Shown: positions 16,245 to 24,134 of the stretch, one piece after another
Numbering within the stretch: the first letter of the stretch is position 1
Layout: every line of letters starts with the position of its first letter
Assembly: GCA_014799805.1 (NCBI GenBank)
Contig: JAAVHJ010000011.1
Coordinates: 37,378 to 83,936 of the forward strand
From: Ruminococcus sp.
Lineage (GTDB): Bacteria > Bacillota > Clostridia > Oscillospirales > Ruminococcaceae
DNA: 46,559 bases
Direction of reading: 5' to 3'
Position numbers and translations under genes: made by a program
The notes under the pieces: generated by a model
Seen by the model: the letters and a program-made list of their open reading frames with translations, nothing else
The model's database searches: none
What the model was told of the DNA's origin: nothing

Positions 16245-17264
16245 TTAGCGATATTTATAAATTGTAACACCCTCAAAGCCGTCTAGTAAATGATTAATTT
16301 TCTGAAATGCAAGCCCTGTGCCTTTGGCAACGCAATGCATAGTATCTCTTGCAAGAACACAATTTACATTTAAAGTTCTATGAATTAATTCACGGAAACC
16401 GCCTAATAAAGCACCGCCTCCCGTTAATAAAATGCCATTTTCATGAATATCACCAACTAATTCTGGGGGTGTTTCTTCAAGCACTTTTTTAATGGCTTCC
16501 ATAATTGCAAAAATTTCATCTTCCATAGCATCAAATAATTCCAGTTCATTAATTTCTATGACATCAGGCAGACCACGCAAAATATTTCTGCCTTTTACAG
16601 GCATAGTGACATCTTCACGGGGGTCATATAAATTTGTGAGTGTTTTTTTTACATGTTCAGCTGTCTGTTCACCAATCAGGAGTTTATAACGATTCATCAT
16701 GTATTTCATAATGGCTCTATCAATTTGCCTGCCAGCACTCTTAATAGAATGCGAAGTGACAATGCCATTCATAGAGACAATGGCAACATCTGTTGTACCA
16801 CCGCCAATATCTACAACCATATGTCCCCTAGCACGTCCGATATTGACACCTGCCCCCAACATAGCCGCAATTGGTTCATCAATTAAATAAGCTTTCCGAC
16901 AGCCCGCACTCATCACAGCATCTCCGACAGCACGTTTTTCTAAATCCGTAATAAATGCTGGCACACAAATAATAATTCTAGGCTTTACAAGCTGATTCCC
17001 GCAAATTTTAATTAAAAATTCCCGTATCATGCATTGTGTTAATAAATCATCAGAAATCACGCCCTCTGCCATAGGGCGGACAACTTCTATATAGGCAGGA
17101 GTTTTGCCAATCATTTGATAAGCTTCTTTGCCAACAGCTAAAATTCTTTGTGTGCATTTATTATAAGCGATGACAGACGGTTCTGATAATACAACGCCTT
17201 TTTTTCCGCTGGTCATGACAATATTTGCTGTGCCTAAATCAATGCCAATATCTGGTGTACTCAT
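16245..17264 (-). CDS. mreB: MreB/Mbl-family rod-shape actin homologue
   Basis: A 339-residue cytoskeletal ATPase. The actin-fold signatures are present: phosphate-1 DIGIDLGTANIVM at residue 5, phosphate-2 VDIGGGTTDVAIVS near 155, and the adenosine motif ILLTGGGALLGG near 290. MreB filaments under the membrane position cell-wall synthesis. ATG 17264 is chosen because AAAGGAGG lies ten bases upstream and the codon overlaps the comF stop (ATGA). It is the last gene of a recD2-comF-mreB operon rather than an mreBCD cluster, so it may be one of several MreB/Mbl paralogues. Confidence 0.9.
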   Translation of the reverse strand: MSTPDIGIDLGTANIVMTSGKKGVVLSEPSVIAYNKCTQRILAVGKEAYQMIGKTPAYIEVVRPMAEGVISDDLLTQCMIREFLIKICGNQLVKPRIIICVPAFITDLEKRAVGDAVMSAGCRKAYLIDEPIAAMLGAGVNIGRARGHMVVDIGGGTTDVAIVSMNGIVTSHSIKSAGRQIDRAIMKYMMNRYKLLIGEQTAEHVKKTLTNLYDPREDVTMPVKGRNILRGLPDVIEINELELFDAMEDEIFAIMEAIKKVLEETPPELVGDIHENGILLTGGGALLGGFRELIHRTLNVNCVLARDTMHCVAKGTGLAFQKINHLLDGFEGVTIYKYR

Positions 17265-17953
17265 GTGAAAATTTCCTCCTTTGATTTTAATACAGTTGTT
17301 GATGCAGATGCAATTGTGACACGAGATGCACCAACTTGTTTTAAAAGTTCTGCACAATAATTTAATGTATTTCCTGTTGTCAGAACATCATCACATAATA
17401 AAACATGCTTGTTTTTTAGTAAAATATCTCTCACATGAAAACTACTAATATTTTTTGCACGTTGTTCTGCATTTAACTGATGTTGTGCAACAGATTTATT
17501 TTTATATAAAATATCTTCCCGACAAGGAATATGCATGAAATTTGCAATTTCTTTTGCAATTAAACTTGCTTGATTATAACCACGTTCCCGCAATTTAGAA
17601 CTATGCATAGGAACAGGAATTATCATATCTAATTTTCCATATTCTTCTGATTGTAAACGTTTTGCTAAAATTCTAGCAGAAAAATAAGCAAAATTAGTAT
17701 TTTTAGATAATTTTAATTTTAAAATTGCTGGAATCGTTGCATTTGCATAATAACAAGCTATCACAGCTTTGTCATAATATAATTTTTTATACTTGCAAAA
17801 ACAAGTAACTTTGCCACATTGATGACAATAGCTATCTTGTTCTACCAGCATATCTTCTGCACAAAATTCACAGACAGTTTCGCCTGATGATAAAAATTTT
17901 TCACAACTAGGGCAACGATTTGGATAGAAAAAATTAAGTATTGTTTTCTTCAT
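17261..17953 (-). CDS. comF: ComF-family phosphoribosyltransferase-like protein
   Basis: A 230-residue ComF/GntX-type protein. The N-terminus has a zinc-ribbon region with repeated Cys pairs (CPSCEKF, CEFCAEDM, CHQCGKVTCFC). The C-terminal half is a phosphoribosyltransferase fold with the PRPP loop VLLCDDVLTTGNTL (about 180-193). In Bacillus ComF acts in uptake of single-stranded DNA during transformation. It overlaps recD2 by 20 nt upstream and mreB by 4 nt downstream, so all three are translated as one unit; linkage to a recombination helicase fits a DNA-processing role. Confidence 0.9.
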   Translation of the reverse strand: MKKTILNFFYPNRCPSCEKFLSSGETVCEFCAEDMLVEQDSYCHQCGKVTCFCKYKKLYYDKAVIACYYANATIPAILKLKLSKNTNFAYFSARILAKRLQSEEYGKLDMIIPVPMHSSKLRERGYNQASLIAKEIANFMHIPCREDILYKNKSVAQHQLNAEQRAKNISSFHVRDILLKNKHVLLCDDVLTTGNTLNYCAELLKQVGASRVTIASASTTVLKSKEEIFT

Positions 17954-20153
17954 GATTGCATTCTTTCTGAAGCATATATTTCAAGCAGGAATATCTTTGA
18001 TTCTGATTGGTATTATCAACCATTTGTTTAATTTTAATTGGTGAACCAATCAGGATTAATAATTTTTTTGCTCTTGTAACAGCTGTATAAAATAAATTAC
18101 GATATGTTAATTTTTCCATTCTGCCAAGCATAGGAATAATAACAGCTTCAAATTCACTGCCTTGACTTTTATGCACAGTGATTGCATAGGCAAGTTCTAA
18201 TTGTTCAATCATGCTGATTGGATAAATAGTCTCTCTGCCGTCAAAATTAATTTTTAATTCACCTAAAGCACGATTCACAGCAACAATGATTCCGATATCA
18301 CCATTGAAAATGCCTGTCCCATTTTCGCCGTTTTTATGCCAAGTGATATCATAATTATTTTTTGTCTGCATAATTTTATCACCTGCACGAAATACATAAA
18401 TACTGGATTTGACTTGTGGTTTTTGAGCTTCAGGGGGATTTAATCTGGCTTGTAATGCTTTATTTAATTCTACTGTGCCTAATGTTCCTATTTTAGTAGG
18501 TGTAATGACTTGAATGTCTTTGATTGGCGAATATTCATAAGCTTTTGGAAGTCTTTTACAAGTTAATTCAATTAATAAATCTGATACTTGTGAAAAATCT
18601 GGTCTGTAAAAGAAAAAGAAATCATTATCTTTTCTAGTTAAATCTGGCATTTCACCATTTACAATTTTATGTGCATTGGTAATAATACAGCTTTGTTGTG
18701 CCTGTCGGAAAATTTCTTTCAGGGCGACTATTGGCATACAATGACTTTCTAATAAATGCTTTAGCAATGTTCCTGCACCAACAGACGGGAGTTGGTCGCT
18801 GTCACCAACAAGAATTAACTTGCAATCTGTTTTCAAAGCACGTAATAAACTTGAAAATAATAGTATATCTACCATAGAAACTTCATCAATAATTAATACA
18901 TCACAGTGCAAAGGATTATTTTCATGATGGACAAATTTCTGAATCCCTGAGGCTTCAAAATAGACTCCAAGCAATCTATGAATGGTTTTCGCTTCATAGC
19001 CTGTTAAATCAGAAATACGCTTTGCTGCACGACCTGTTGGGGCTGTAATAAAAACACGGTTGCCTTGCTGGTTCAAGCAATAAATCATTGCATTTAGTGT
19101 TGTTGTTTTTCCCGTACCAGGACCGCCTGTTAAAAGCAGCATGTTATGAGATAATGCAAAATGAATTGCTAATTTTTGTTTTTCTGCATATTGAAAACCT
19201 GATAATTTTTCAGCTTCTTTTATCAGAGCTTTTTTATTTATTTTTATATTTTCATATCGCATACAGCGATTGAGCAATCCAATTCTGTCTGTAATATATT
19301 TTTCAGCGGAATAATATTCTGGCAAATATACAAATTCACGGTCTGCTTTACAAAATTCTATTAGATTTCCTGTTTGAATTTCTTTTTGATAAATTTCATA
19401 GAATACTTGTTCATTGATTTCTAAAAAATTAATCGTTGCAGGTGCAAATTTTTCTAATGGCAAACAAGTATGTCCCAAAGTTGTATTATGTCGCAAAATA
19501 TGTATCATTCCAGCCAAAATTCTGCAAGGTGCTGTTTTGGGAATATGTAATTCATGGGCATAAATTTCTGTTCTCTGAAAATCCATACCAACCGCATCTG
19601 TACAAAGCAAATATGGATTTTTCTGCGTCATCACACAGCATTCTTCGCCCCATGCACGAAAGGCACGCAACGCATATCTGGATTTAATTCCATATTTTTC
19701 AAAATAAGACACCACATTGCGTGATGCAAAAATTTTTTTCGCTTCTTCTGCGATTTCATCGCATTTTTTTTGTGTCATATTTCGAATTTGCATTAATTGC
19801 TGTGGGTCATTTTGTAAAATTTCCAGTGTTTCTGTTCCAAATGTATCTACAATTCTTTTTGCAAGTCCTTTTCCAATGCCTTTGATAACACCTGAACTAA
19901 GATAACGTTCTATATTAATTTCAGTATCAGGTAATTTTCGTTCGCAGTTTTCAACTTGAAATTGTTCTCCATATTTTGGGTGGGTTATATATGTTCCCCA
20001 AAGTGACAAAATTTCCCCTTCGTCAGCTTCTCCTAATTCTCCTGTAACAGTGACAAGTTTTCCGTCTGCATTTAAATCTAGTATCATATAGCCATTTTCT
20101 TCATTACGAAATATAATTTGTTCTACTGTTCCAGAAATATGTTGATTTTCCAC
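17934..20153 (-). CDS. recD2: RecD2-type ATP-dependent 5'-3' DNA helicase
   Basis: A 739-residue superfamily 1B helicase. An N-terminal OB-like and helix-hairpin-helix region (SSGVIKGIGKGLAKRIVDTF) precedes two RecA-like domains: Walker A TGGPGTGKTTTL, Walker B LIIDEVSMVD, GDSDQLPSVGAG, and the C-terminal YAITVHKSQGSEF and NLFYTAVTRAKK. RecD2 enzymes act in DNA repair and replication without RecB or RecC. I start at GTG 20153 because CAGGAGGGG ends eight bases upstream. A longer frame to 20225 would include the promoter itself and lacks a binding site. Confidence 0.95.
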   Translation of the reverse strand: MENQHISGTVEQIIFRNEENGYMILDLNADGKLVTVTGELGEADEGEILSLWGTYITHPKYGEQFQVENCERKLPDTEINIERYLSSGVIKGIGKGLAKRIVDTFGTETLEILQNDPQQLMQIRNMTQKKCDEIAEEAKKIFASRNVVSYFEKYGIKSRYALRAFRAWGEECCVMTQKNPYLLCTDAVGMDFQRTEIYAHELHIPKTAPCRILAGMIHILRHNTTLGHTCLPLEKFAPATINFLEINEQVFYEIYQKEIQTGNLIEFCKADREFVYLPEYYSAEKYITDRIGLLNRCMRYENIKINKKALIKEAEKLSGFQYAEKQKLAIHFALSHNMLLLTGGPGTGKTTTLNAMIYCLNQQGNRVFITAPTGRAAKRISDLTGYEAKTIHRLLGVYFEASGIQKFVHHENNPLHCDVLIIDEVSMVDILLFSSLLRALKTDCKLILVGDSDQLPSVGAGTLLKHLLESHCMPIVALKEIFRQAQQSCIITNAHKIVNGEMPDLTRKDNDFFFFYRPDFSQVSDLLIELTCKRLPKAYEYSPIKDIQVITPTKIGTLGTVELNKALQARLNPPEAQKPQVKSSIYVFRAGDKIMQTKNNYDITWHKNGENGTGIFNGDIGIIVAVNRALGELKINFDGRETIYPISMIEQLELAYAITVHKSQGSEFEAVIIPMLGRMEKLTYRNLFYTAVTRAKKLLILIGSPIKIKQMVDNTNQNQRYSCLKYMLQKECNHEENNT

Positions 20154-20196
20154 TATAATAACCCCTCCTGATTTCTGTCCTGAATATACTTCATTT

Positions 20197-20225
20197 ATTA
20201 TACAATATTTTTCTAAAAATTGCAA
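20197..20225 (-). promoter_or_regulatory. Promoter of the recD2-comF-mreB operon
   Basis: On the minus strand TTGCAA (20225-20220), a 17-bp spacer and TATAAT (20202-20197). The leader to the GTG start is about 37 nt. Its position argues against the longer recD2 reading. Confidence 0.8.
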
Positions 20226-20231
20226 CAGGTT

Positions 20232-20591
20232 TTACAAGATTTCCATATTTTTTAGTCTTTCATCAAGTATATGATGTAATTCATTGATAGAACATGCTGT
20301 AAAAAAATCATGTTCCTGACTCATATCTTCACAAAGCATCTTTGCACCTGCATTTTCTTCTGGATAGATTAATAACATGCATGTTAAAATTTCACTATCC
20401 ATCCATGCAATTTGAGAGGCATAATATTCTAAAAATGCTTTTGTTGATGGAAGATGATTATCAATTAATAAAATAGAAATTGGTACAAGTTTATTTTCAT
20501 TCTGGGGTACAGGCTTTGAAAAAATAAATCCTAGTACCAGACTAATCGCAATGACAAATAATATTACAAAAAATCCTGTTATGACATACAT
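20232..20591 (-). CDS. Hypothetical membrane-anchored protein
   Basis: A 119-residue protein with one N-terminal membrane helix (ITGFFVILFVIAISLVLGFI) and a soluble domain of about 85 residues (VPISILLIDNHLPSTKAFL, IAWMDSEILTCMLLIYP) with predicted alternating strands and helices. I do not recognise the family. GGAGGG five bases before the ATG supports a real gene. It lies just upstream of the recD2 promoter on the same strand and may be separately transcribed. Function unknown. Confidence 0.7.
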   Translation of the reverse strand: MYVITGFFVILFVIAISLVLGFIFSKPVPQNENKLVPISILLIDNHLPSTKAFLEYYASQIAWMDSEILTCMLLIYPEENAGAKMLCEDMSQEHDFFTACSINELHHILDERLKNMEIL

Positions 20592-20628
20592 GCGAATCCC
20601 TCCAATTTTCTAAAAAATTTCCTCTTGT

Positions 20629-20657
20629 ATTTTATGCAGATACTACAAAAATGTGAA
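20629..20657 (-). promoter_or_regulatory. Possible promoter for the small membrane protein gene
   Basis: On the minus strand TTCACA (20657-20652), 17 bp, TAAAAT (20634-20629). A moderate match placed about 40 bases before the start codon. Confidence 0.45.
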
Positions 20658-20702
20658 AAATAAAATTTTTTTTGCTTAGCTATAGAAATATTTCAGAAAA
20701 TA

Positions 20703-20711
20703 TGCTATAAT
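20703..20711 (+). promoter_or_regulatory. Extended -10 promoter for the PHP-phosphatase operon
   Basis: TGCTATAAT is an extended -10 element (TG-N-TATAAT) 45 bases before the ATG at 20756. No good -35 hexamer is seen, which fits an extended -10 promoter. Confidence 0.6.
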
Positions 20712-20755
20712 GAAATTAGATACCGAATCAAAATCAAAAAAGACAGGGGATTTTT

Positions 20756-21598
20756 ATGCAATTACTAGATTGTCATACACATACTGAAATTTCGCCAGAT
20801 AGTTCTGCAAAATTTTCAGATATGTATCAGCAGGCAAAAAATTTAAATTTACATGCATGGGCAGTGACAAATCATATTGAACTATGCAGATATTATTCAC
20901 AGGATTTTTATGCAACACAGCCCCGAAATGAAGAAGATTTTTTTGATTATGCTTCCAGATGGGAAATTTCTATGCAACAGAATCAGCTTGCCAAAGAATT
21001 AATTTTTAATAAAAATATGCAATTTATCAACGGCATTGAACTTGGTGAGCCTAACTCTGATTTTGGACTTGCGGAAAGCTTATATCAGGACAAAAGACTT
21101 GATTTTGTGATAGCGTCTTTACATGAATTGCCTGATAAATTGGATTTTTATTTTCTGGATTACACACAAGAAAATATTTCTGATTTGCTGGAAAATTATT
21201 TTAGTATTTTATTAGAAATTACAAAACATGATTGTTATGATGTATTAGGGCATATTACATATCCATTGCGTTATATCACAGGAGACGCAGGCATTAAAAT
21301 TAATATCAAAATTTATCAGGATTATATTGCTGAAATTTTTAAATCTGTCATTGCCAATCACAAAGGCATTGAATTAAATACTTCTGGTTATCGGCAATCT
21401 TACGGCAAGCCTTTTCCTGATGAAAATTTATTAAAGCTTTATAAAAATCTAGGTGGTAAAATTTTAACTTTAGGTTCTGATGCACATTGTCCCGAAGATT
21501 TAGGCAAGGGCATTTCACAAGGGATTGCTTTAGCCAATGCTTGCGGATTTGATAAGGTATGTTATTACTTACGCCATGAAGCGTATTTTATTAATTAG
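20756..21598 (+). CDS. PHP-domain phosphatase (histidinol-phosphatase HisJ/HisK family)
   Basis: A 280-residue metal-dependent phosphoesterase of the PHP superfamily. The N-terminal motif DCHTHTEISPDS, AVTNHIEL, the internal INGIELGE and VIASLHEL, DVLGHITYP, and the C-terminal LTLGSDAHCPEDLG supply the metal-ligand His, Asp and Glu residues. The layout is that of HisK-type histidinol-phosphate phosphatase. No other his genes are nearby and the next gene is an Lrp-type regulator, so other phosphate-ester substrates are possible. AGGGGA lies at good spacing before the ATG. Confidence 0.85.
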   Translation: MQLLDCHTHTEISPDSSAKFSDMYQQAKNLNLHAWAVTNHIELCRYYSQDFYATQPRNEEDFFDYASRWEISMQQNQLAKELIFNKNMQFINGIELGEPNSDFGLAESLYQDKRLDFVIASLHELPDKLDFYFLDYTQENISDLLENYFSILLEITKHDCYDVLGHITYPLRYITGDAGIKINIKIYQDYIAEIFKSVIANHKGIELNTSGYRQSYGKPFPDENLLKLYKNLGGKILTLGSDAHCPEDLGKGISQGIALANACGFDKVCYYLRHEAYFIN

Positions 21599-21610
21599 GA
21601 GGTTTTTATT

Positions 21611-22087
21611 ATGAATGAATTATTGCATTTACTCAAAACAAATGCACGTCTGACAAATGCCCAGTTAGCAGATATGCTTGGCAAAACAGAAGAAGAAATT
21701 TCTGCTGAAATTCAAAAATTAGAATCAAAAGGCGTGATTCGTGGTTATACAGCAATTATTAACGAAGAATTAACAAAAAGCACAGAAGTGGAGGCTTTAA
21801 TTGAATTGCGTGTAACGCCTAAAAAAGATTGTGGCTTTGATGACATTGCAAAAACTATCATGATGTATGATGAAGTAGAAAGTGTTTGCTTAATGTCTGG
21901 CATGTATGATTTAGCTTTGACTGTGAAAGGCGAAAGTCTGAAAGATGTTGCTATGTTTGTATCACAGAGATTATCTGCAATGGAAGGTGTTCTTGCAACT
22001 GCAACGCATTTTGTTCTGAAACGCTATAAAGAAAAAGGCATTTTTATTGAAGATGATGAATTTGACGAAAGGAGTCTGGTCTGGTAA
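21611..22087 (+). CDS. Lrp/AsnC-family transcriptional regulator
   Basis: A 158-residue regulator: an N-terminal winged HTH (LLKTNARLTNAQLADMLGKT) and a C-terminal RAM ligand-binding domain (ALIELRVTPKKDCGFDDIAK, then VCLMSGMYDLALTVKG). Such proteins sense amino acids. AGGAGG precedes the ATG. The stop codon shares bases with the ATG of the aminotransferase (TAATG), so it probably controls or senses the product of that enzyme, perhaps together with the PHP phosphatase. Confidence 0.93.
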   Translation: MNELLHLLKTNARLTNAQLADMLGKTEEEISAEIQKLESKGVIRGYTAIINEELTKSTEVEALIELRVTPKKDCGFDDIAKTIMMYDEVESVCLMSGMYDLALTVKGESLKDVAMFVSQRLSAMEGVLATATHFVLKRYKEKGIFIEDDEFDERSLVW

Positions 22088-23262
22088 TGGATTATTCGTC
22101 AATTTTATCAAAACGTGTACAAAATATGAAACCGTCAGGAATCAGAAAATTTTTTGATTTAGCAGCAACTATGGACGATGTCATTAGTTTGGGTGTAGGA
22201 GAACCTGATTTTTCTACGCCGTGGAGTATTCGCAAAGAAGCAATTGATGTATTAGAACGCCGTAAAATTGTTTATACAGCTAATTCTGGATTGGCTCAGC
22301 TCCGAGAATCTATTGCAAAATATTTAAATAAAAAAATTCATGTGAATTATCACCCAGAACATGAAATTATTATCACAGTTGGCGGTTCAGAAGCAATTGA
22401 TATTGCAATCAGAGGTCTTGTAAATCCAGGCGATGAAGTATTGATTGTAGAACCAAGTTTTGTGTGCTATTCCCCGATTGTGGAAATGGCAAGCGGAATT
22501 CCTGTGCCAATTGCAACAAAACAGGAAAATAAATTTAAATTAACAGCACAAGAACTCAAAGAAAAAATTACAAATAAAACAAAATTATTAATTCTGCCGT
22601 TTCCGAATAATCCAACTGGTGCCATTATGACCCGTGAGGATTTAGAAGCAATTGCAGAAGTCCTGCGTGGAACAGATATTATGATTCTGTCAGATGAAAT
22701 TTATTCTGAAATGACTTATACAGGCAAGCATTGTTCTATTGCAGAATTAGATGGTATGCAAGAAAGAACGATTTTAGTAAATGGTTTTTCAAAAGCATTT
22801 GCCATGACTGGCTGGAGATTAGGCTATGTATGCGCTCCTGCTCCTGTGACAGAACAATTAGTGAAAATCCATCAGTATATTATTATGAGTTCTCCTACTG
22901 TGAGTCAATATGCTGCTATTACAGCCCTTGAATCCTGTGAACATGAAGTAGAACGCATGATAAAAGAATATAATATTCGCAGAAGATATTTAGTAGAGGC
23001 TTTTAATCGCATTGGTATGACATGTTTTTCACCAGAGGGGGCATTTTATGTATTCCCAAGTATTCAATGCACAGGCATGACAAGCGAAGAATTTTGTGAA
23101 AAGCTTCTGGAAGAAGAAAAAGTTGCTGTTGTTCCTGGTAATGCATTTGGTGAAAGTGGTGAGGGCTTTGTCAGAGTATCTTACGCTTATTCATTAAGGC
23201 ATTTAATGGAAGCTGTTGGAAAAATTACAAAATTCTTAGAAAGACATGGTGTAACACCATGA
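22087..23262 (+). CDS. PLP-dependent class I/II aminotransferase
   Basis: A 391-residue fold-type I aminotransferase of the aspartate/PatA-like branch. ISLGVGEPDFSTP opens the domain, LPFPNNPTGA contains the conserved Asn-Pro, the pyridoxal-binding Lys is in NGFSKAFAMTGWRLGY (about residue 233), and RVSYAYS near the end carries the substrate carboxylate Arg. The exact amino donor is unknown. It is coupled upstream to the Lrp-type regulator and downstream to ispE by 4-base overlaps. Confidence 0.92.
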   Translation: MDYSSILSKRVQNMKPSGIRKFFDLAATMDDVISLGVGEPDFSTPWSIRKEAIDVLERRKIVYTANSGLAQLRESIAKYLNKKIHVNYHPEHEIIITVGGSEAIDIAIRGLVNPGDEVLIVEPSFVCYSPIVEMASGIPVPIATKQENKFKLTAQELKEKITNKTKLLILPFPNNPTGAIMTREDLEAIAEVLRGTDIMILSDEIYSEMTYTGKHCSIAELDGMQERTILVNGFSKAFAMTGWRLGYVCAPAPVTEQLVKIHQYIIMSSPTVSQYAAITALESCEHEVERMIKEYNIRRRYLVEAFNRIGMTCFSPEGAFYVFPSIQCTGMTSEEFCEKLLEEEKVAVVPGNAFGESGEGFVRVSYAYSLRHLMEAVGKITKFLERHGVTP

Positions 23263-24134
23263 AAATCAAATGTTATGCAAAAATTAATTTATCTCTTGAT
23301 GTGACTGGAAAAACAGAAAATGGTTATCATAATTTAGATAGCATTTTTCAGCTTGTTTCTGTATATGATATATTAAATTTATCTGTTGCAGAGGGAGATG
23401 GCATTGATTTCACTTGTGATAATCCAGAGATTCCCTGTGATGAAAAAAATCTTGCTTATCAAGCTGCAAAATTATTGTTAGAATATTCTGGGAAAAAAGC
23501 GAAAATTATAATAAATTTAGAAAAACACATTCCCTCTGGTGCAGGCATGGGCGGTGGCAGTGCTGACTGTGCAGGCGTTTTATATGGATTAAATAAATTA
23601 TTAAATTTAAATTATTCTAATCAGGAATTAAGAAATTTAGGTGTGCAATTGGGTGCAGATGTTCCGTTTTTTTTATTAGGCGGAACGGCATTTGCACAAG
23701 GGATTGGCGAAATGTTAACAGCATTAAAGCCTCTGCAACAATTGCCGTTAGTAATTCTGAAAGGCAAAGAAAGTATTTCTACACCAGAAGCTTATCGTGC
23801 AATTGATAAATTAGAAAATCCTGTACACCCAGATACAAAATCTATGTTACAAGCAATTGCAACACAAGATAAAAATTTATTATGCCAAAGCTGTGCAAAT
23901 TTATTTGAATCGGTTATTGATTGTCAAGATGTAATGCGTGCGAAAACGGCTTTATTAAAACATGGTGCAAAATGTGCTGTTATGACAGGAAGCGGTTCAG
24001 CCGTATTTGGAATTTTTGAAAATCAGGAGTCTGCACAAGTTTGTGAAGAAAAATTAAAACAGGATTTTGTATTTGTACAAGCATGTTTGACAGAAGAAAA
24101 AAATTTTACTGAAATTCAGGAGGTTTTATTTTGA
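23259..24134 (+). CDS. ispE: 4-diphosphocytidyl-2-C-methyl-D-erythritol kinase
   Basis: A 291-residue GHMP kinase of the non-mevalonate isoprenoid pathway. AKINLSLDVTGKTENGYHNLDS at the N-terminus is diagnostic (read as KINLSLDV and GYHNLDSIF). The ATP loop is IPSGAGMGGGSADCAG (about 92-107) and the C-terminal GHMP motif is VMTGSGSAVFG. It phosphorylates the 2-hydroxyl of CDP-methylerythritol. It overlaps the aminotransferase by ATGA, and its own stop overlaps the TTG start of the dockerin protease. Confidence 0.95.
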   Translation: MKIKCYAKINLSLDVTGKTENGYHNLDSIFQLVSVYDILNLSVAEGDGIDFTCDNPEIPCDEKNLAYQAAKLLLEYSGKKAKIIINLEKHIPSGAGMGGGSADCAGVLYGLNKLLNLNYSNQELRNLGVQLGADVPFFLLGGTAFAQGIGEMLTALKPLQQLPLVILKGKESISTPEAYRAIDKLENPVHPDTKSMLQAIATQDKNLLCQSCANLFESVIDCQDVMRAKTALLKHGAKCAVMTGSGSAVFGIFENQESAQVCEEKLKQDFVFVQACLTEEKNFTEIQEVLF